This document shows positions 52,152 through 55,614 of a stretch of 55,614 nt of DNA, one piece after another; position 1 is the first letter of the stretch, and every line of letters begins with the position of its first letter. The position numbers and the translations under genes were made by a program. Under the pieces are notes generated by a model, which was given only the letters and a program-made list of their open reading frames with translations, made no database searches and was not told where the DNA came from. This DNA comes from Myxosarcina sp. GI1. Lineage in GTDB: Bacteria > Cyanobacteriota > Cyanobacteriia > Cyanobacteriales > Xenococcaceae. The DNA is taken from the NCBI RefSeq assembly GCF_000756305.1, contig NZ_JRFE01000032.1, forward strand, positions 39,580 to 95,193. The letters are read 5' to 3'.

Positions 52152-53831
52152 TTAAACAATTCTCGGTAGATAGATGGCAATCGCGCCTAAAATACCCGCG
52201 ACCATCAGATAATAAGTCAGGGGCAATAATACTCTGCGAATTAGCAATCCTTCACAACCGCTTAAGCCCACAGTAGCCGAAGCAGCAACCACATTAGACA
52301 CACAAATCATGTTACCCGCAGCAGCACCTATCGCTTGTAATGCAGTAACTACCGCTCCCGAAGCACCAATTTTGGTAGCTACTCCAAATTGGAATAGGGA
52401 AAACATCATGTTGCTGACGGTGGCACTACCAGCGATAAAAGAACCCATCGCACCAATAATGGGAGCAAAAAACGGGTAGCTAGAATCTGCCAAACTAGCA
52501 ACACCATCTGCTAGGGTTACAGGCATACTGGCAAGATTGGATTCATTGAAGCCAGAGTTGATAAATACTCTCGCCATCGGTACGGCAGCAGCTAAAACCA
52601 GGGCTGTTCCTGTTAAAGTGGAAACTGCATTAACTGTTGCTCGGATCGTTGCTTTTCTCTTCATGCGGTGCAGGAAATAAGTCAGAATTGCCACCAAGAT
52701 AAATATTGTTCCTGGGAGATAAAGAGGTTGGGAGTTAATCCCTATTTCTGTTCCCAATAAACTAGATGAGTTGACCTTAAGTACTTGAAGCAACCCCTGA
52801 AACCGTAAAAATGGCAGTCTAGAGAGCATTAAAAACAAGCCTACTAAGACATAAGGAGTCCAGGCATTTAGTAAACTAAGATCCGATCGCGCTTCATTAT
52901 CGATCGCTGCAGTCAAGCTGCCCGACCATCCATCCGACCAAGTTTCTCTTGGGGGAAAATCCCAAACTTGTTTTGGAGTTAAAAATCTTTTTTGTGCTGC
53001 TGGAACAACAATTGCTAGACCTACCAAGCCACCGATTAATGAAGGAAACTCTGCACCTAAAAAGATTGCTGTCAAAGTCGAAGGAACAGTAAAAGCCAAT
53101 CCTGCAAATAAGGCAAACCAGCCTACAGCTAATCCTTCTTGCCAGGATTTACGTTCACCATAATAGCGAGTTAAAGTACAGACCATAAATAGGGGAATTA
53201 AAGTGCCAATGATGCTATTCAAAACCCCGATCCTAATCACAATTAACTTGAAATACTCTGCGTAGGTAAAACCTTGTTCGGCAATGTAGTTGTTGACTAT
53301 ACTTGCTCCCTCTAACCCCGTATTAATTCCCAATAAAACTGGAATACCTACCGCTCCAAAAACAACAGCGGTACTGTTGGCAATCAAGGCAATGGTAACA
53401 GCAGCTAAAGCTGGGAAACCCAAAGCTACTAATAAAGGACCACAGACAGCAGCAGGAGTACCAAAGCCTGATGCACCCTCTAAAAAGCTGCCAAACAGCC
53501 AGACGATAATTATTGCCTGAATGCGCCTGTCAGGAGAAACCGCTAATAGTCCGCGTCGAATAGTAGCGATCGCTCCAGATTCTCGTAAAATATTCAACAG
53601 CAAGATCGCGCCAAAGATAATGTAGAGAATTTCTGCTGCCATAACTAAGCCTTGGATAGTAGAAGCAGCGATCGCAGCTAAAGGAACTTGCCAGACAAAT
53701 AGGGCGATCGCACTTGTGACTATGTAGGCTACTGGCATAGCCTGTTTTGCCGAGCGTCTAGCAATTACTAGCAATAAAAAGACCGTTATAATTGGAGCTA
53801 AAGCTAGTAAACCATAAACTACAAGTTCCAT
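52152..53831 (-). CDS. lctP: L-lactate permease
   Basis: 559 residues, about 14 membrane segments. [33 protein letters not shown] is the LctP signature, with later ITG-like segments ([42 protein letters not shown]). It couples lactate (or glycolate) uptake or export to protons. Together with ldh at 24353 it suggests lactate metabolism. A cytosolic loop at about 280-310 is typical of the family. No activator box is seen upstream. Confidence 0.93.
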   Translation of the reverse strand: MELVVYGLLALAPIITVFLLLVIARRSAKQAMPVAYIVTSAIALFVWQVPLAAIAASTIQGLVMAAEILYIIFGAILLLNILRESGAIATIRRGLLAVSPDRRIQAIIIVWLFGSFLEGASGFGTPAAVCGPLLVALGFPALAAVTIALIANSTAVVFGAVGIPVLLGINTGLEGASIVNNYIAEQGFTYAEYFKLIVIRIGVLNSIIGTLIPLFMVCTLTRYYGERKSWQEGLAVGWFALFAGLAFTVPSTLTAIFLGAEFPSLIGGLVGLAIVVPAAQKRFLTPKQVWDFPPRETWSDGWSGSLTAAIDNEARSDLSLLNAWTPYVLVGLFLMLSRLPFLRFQGLLQVLKVNSSSLLGTEIGINSQPLYLPGTIFILVAILTYFLHRMKRKATIRATVNAVSTLTGTALVLAAAVPMARVFINSGFNESNLASMPVTLADGVASLADSSYPFFAPIIGAMGSFIAGSATVSNMMFSLFQFGVATKIGASGAVVTALQAIGAAAGNMICVSNVVAASATVGLSGCEGLLIRRVLLPLTYYLMVAGILGAIAIYLPRIV

Positions 53832-54056
53832 TTTTGGTACGTGACACCTACGATATTAAATTAATACTTCCCGCAAATTATTAAGCTCTAAGTTATAAGC
53901 TCTAAGTCTTTTAATTACTACCTGCGCCAATTGCTTTAAACTCATAGCTTTTGGGTTTAAGACCTCTAGTTTTGAATCAGGAGGGGTGCAAAACCTCAAT
54001 CACGATTAAGTTTACAGCTTAAAGCAATTGGCTTAAAGCTAGGGCGCAGCCCTTTA
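53832..54056. other. Intergenic region
   Basis: No gene. CAATTGCTTTAA occurs at 53929 and, inverted, at 54020, so a weak long-range hairpin is possible between the two minus-strand genes. Confidence 0.35.
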
Positions 54057-54701
54057 TTACTTCATCATATGGGAAGGAAGAACGATTTGAGGAAGTAAAG
54101 GTCTGAGATCGTCTACGGAAACTGTGCCATAAGTCATAATAGTTGGCACTTCCACGGTAAAATCCACTAAAGTGCCACTTCTGCCATGTTTACTCTCACC
54201 ACCATCGACAATAAAATCAATTTTGTCGCCAAAAAACTTGGCTGCTAGCTGGGCATTGGTTGCTTGAATGCCTGCAAAAGCGGCAGAAGTTCCCACAATG
54301 GGGAAAGGTATTTCCATGATGAGATCGTAAATGAATTTATCTGGACAGGTGACAAAAACAGTTTTAAATCCGTTGGTTACTACCTCAGATAAAGTAGGTT
54401 TTGCCCGCATAATCATTGTCACGGGATAGGGGAAATGATTCATCATTTGTAGAGCGGGTCGATCTACTTCCACCACTTGCTCTGCTTTTTCTTTGCAGGT
54501 GAATACCCCTAGAGGTTGGAGAGAAGTAAAGGCTTTGATTTGTCTGAGTTGAGTGACAGCCTCGGTATCGTTGCCATTAGCGACCAATGCATAGACGGTA
54601 TCTGTAGGAAGAATGATGACTTCCCCTGCTTTGAGGCGACTTTTAATTTCGGGGATTAAAGAAGAATTGAGTTTAACTATTTGAGCGTTCATTTGTATCA
54701 A
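54057..54701 (-). CDS. Sua5/YciO/YrdC-family protein
   Basis: 214 residues (ATG at 54692 is an equally good start). IILPTDTVYALVANGNDTEAVTQLRQIK, LGVFTCKEKAEQVV, YPVTMIMRAKP and VGTSAAFAGIQATNAQLA match the threonylcarbamoyl-AMP synthase fold. Without the C-terminal Sua5 domain it is of YrdC/YciO length. Key residues for nucleotide binding (KxR) are partly changed (RQIKAF), so it could be the YciO-type paralogue and not the tRNA t6A enzyme. Confidence 0.85.
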   Translation of the reverse strand: MIQMNAQIVKLNSSLIPEIKSRLKAGEVIILPTDTVYALVANGNDTEAVTQLRQIKAFTSLQPLGVFTCKEKAEQVVEVDRPALQMMNHFPYPVTMIMRAKPTLSEVVTNGFKTVFVTCPDKFIYDLIMEIPFPIVGTSAAFAGIQATNAQLAAKFFGDKIDFIVDGGESKHGRSGTLVDFTVEVPTIMTYGTVSVDDLRPLLPQIVLPSHMMK

Positions 54702-54776
54702 AAATTACAGAATTTCAATTGGTAACAGTGTATGTGTTGATAAGGTCATTTTGTCAATAACCAAGCAAACAGATGA

Positions 54777-54850
54777 GTCACAGATTACTCCGCCGTAAAA
54801 CGACGGACACATGCGGCGAAACGAATCGCCTTTGTGCTGTGACCGTTGGT
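54777..54850. repeat. Structured repeat family A, copy 2
   Basis: GTCACAGATTACTCCGCCG ... GGACACATGCGGCG ... CGCCTTTGTGCTGTGACCG. It matches 20414-20531 apart from the extra palindrome there. It ends exactly at the stop codon of the P-type ATPase gene. Confidence 0.8.
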
Positions 54851-55614
54851 TTAACCTAACGGTTTAAAGCGTTTTAAAAGCAAGGCAAAAATCACCACGG
54901 GTAAGCCTGCGCCCAGACAGATTAGCCATTGAGTCAAACTGAGAGGAACGGTTTCAAATAAAGCGTTCATCACGGGTAACTGGCTGAAGAGTATTTGTAA
55001 AACCACAACGCATATAATTCCAACCGCAGGGGCATAAGCGATCGATCCGTGGAGATCATCGCGCATTTTCGCTTCCAAAGAGGGAATAAAACGGCTGATA
55101 CAGAGCAAATAAAAGATTTCTGCTGCTACTAGGGTTTGCACCGCCATAGTACGAGCTAGGGCTTCCTCTCCTGTAGTTGCTACTATCCATTCAAATATGC
55201 CAAAGGTGGCTGCCCAGTTAAACAAGGAAACGATCGCAATCCGCCAAAGTGTACTACTCGTAAGTAGAGGTTCATTAGGAGGACGGGGTGGCGATCGCAT
55301 CAGGTTTTTTGGCTGCGGTTCAAAGGCTAAGGGAATTGACAGAGAAGAAGAACTCACCATGTTTACCCAGAGAATTTGTAGGGGCAAAATTGGCAGTGCG
55401 CTCCCTAAGAGTACCCCAGCTAAAATCGTTAGTGCCTCTCCGCCATTTACTGGGAGAATAAAAGCGATCGCTTTCCGCAAATTGAGGTAAACCGTTCGCC
55501 CTTCTTCCACCGCAGCTTCAATAGAAGCAAAATTATCATCTGTGAGGATAATATCGGCAGCTTCTTTGGCTACTTCCGTGCCATTTCTGCCCATCGCGAT
55601 GCCAATATCGGCTT
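54851..55614 (-). CDS. Cation-transporting P-type ATPase, C-terminal part
   Basis: The gene continues past the right edge; 253 codons are visible. It begins in the hinge of the P domain (ADIGIAMGRNGTEVAKEAADIILTDDNFASIEAAVEEGR) and contains membrane segments M5-M10 (AIAFILPVNGGEALTILAGVLL; PLQILWVNMVSSSSLSIPLAFEP). WVNMVSS in place of the WVNLVTD seen in Ca2+ pumps and the PNEPLL loop leave the ion open (Ca2+, Mg2+ or Na+). The DKTGT phosphorylation site lies outside the window. Confidence 0.9.
   Translation of the reverse strand, partial: ADIGIAMGRNGTEVAKEAADIILTDDNFASIEAAVEEGRTVYLNLRKAIAFILPVNGGEALTILAGVLLGSALPILPLQILWVNMVSSSSLSIPLAFEPQPKNLMRSPPRPPNEPLLTSSTLWRIAIVSLFNWAATFGIFEWIVATTGEEALARTMAVQTLVAAEIFYLLCISRFIPSLEAKMRDDLHGSIAYAPAVGIICVVVLQILFSQLPVMNALFETVPLSLTQWLICLGAGLPVVIFALLLKRFKPLG

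Overview
The window is cyanobacterial DNA. GCGATCGC (HIP1) octamers are dense, and several families are typical of cyanobacteria (DUF1830, DUF4079, CbiX with a His-rich tail, a psbA-type D1 remnant, a multi-domain OmpR-class regulator). The many small palindromic repeats, three classes of transposable element and frequent gene remnants suggest a large plasmid or a genomic island of an unicellular or colonial cyanobacterium; the species cannot be named from the sequence.

Region 1 (1-10.4 kb) looks like a plasmid or integrative-element core: the start of a VapB-like antitoxin, a protein with an HPD J-domain-like motif, a large zinc-finger/Toprim/D5-type primase-helicase, a complete group II intron between that gene and a small HTH gene with palindromic operators, and cargo proteins including a cold-shock-domain protein.

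Region 2 (10.4-19.5 kb) is a mobile-element pile-up. A Tn3-family transposon with 38-bp ends (13662-17576; tyrosine recombinase plus TnpA) lies between an N-terminally truncated NACHT-type gene and a group II intron that has lost its 5' ribozyme half. The flanks share no target duplication.

Region 3 (19.7-49.3 kb) is a stress and low-oxygen/fermentation island and is the most interesting part. Twelve copies of one promoter architecture occur: heptamer TTCCTCA, 4 nt, heptamer TTCCTCA, exactly 11 nt, then a -10 hexamer (TANNNT in most). This is the geometry of a PhoB/OmpR-type class II activator box. The boxes precede a histidine kinase-REC operon, a PEP synthase remnant-usp-lactate dehydrogenase operon, a dihydroorotate dehydrogenase-like gene, a pseudo-receiver, two phosphoribosyltransferases (the second with ftsH), DUF1830, Hsp20, usp-rubredoxin/MBL, OsmC (now cut off from its box by an IS630 copy) and a D1 (psbA) remnant. 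One box lies beside the gene for a REC-wHTH-HPt-REC-REC regulator, the best candidate to bind the boxes. The island also carries Fe/Mn superoxide dismutase, Dps, a third Usp, ferredoxin, a cation/proton antiporter and a cobalamin-riboswitch-controlled cbiX-lipoprotein operon.

Region 4 (49.5-55.6 kb) holds a NifX-like protein, DUF4079, a methyltransferase, a rhodanese fragment, lactate permease, a Sua5/YciO-type protein and the 3' part of a P-type ATPase. The recurring theme is genome decay by small repeats: short palindromes have inserted in frame into sodB, the histidine kinase, a phosphoribosyltransferase and others, and have broken a GerMN gene. ppsA and psbA have large internal deletions that left their promoters in place.
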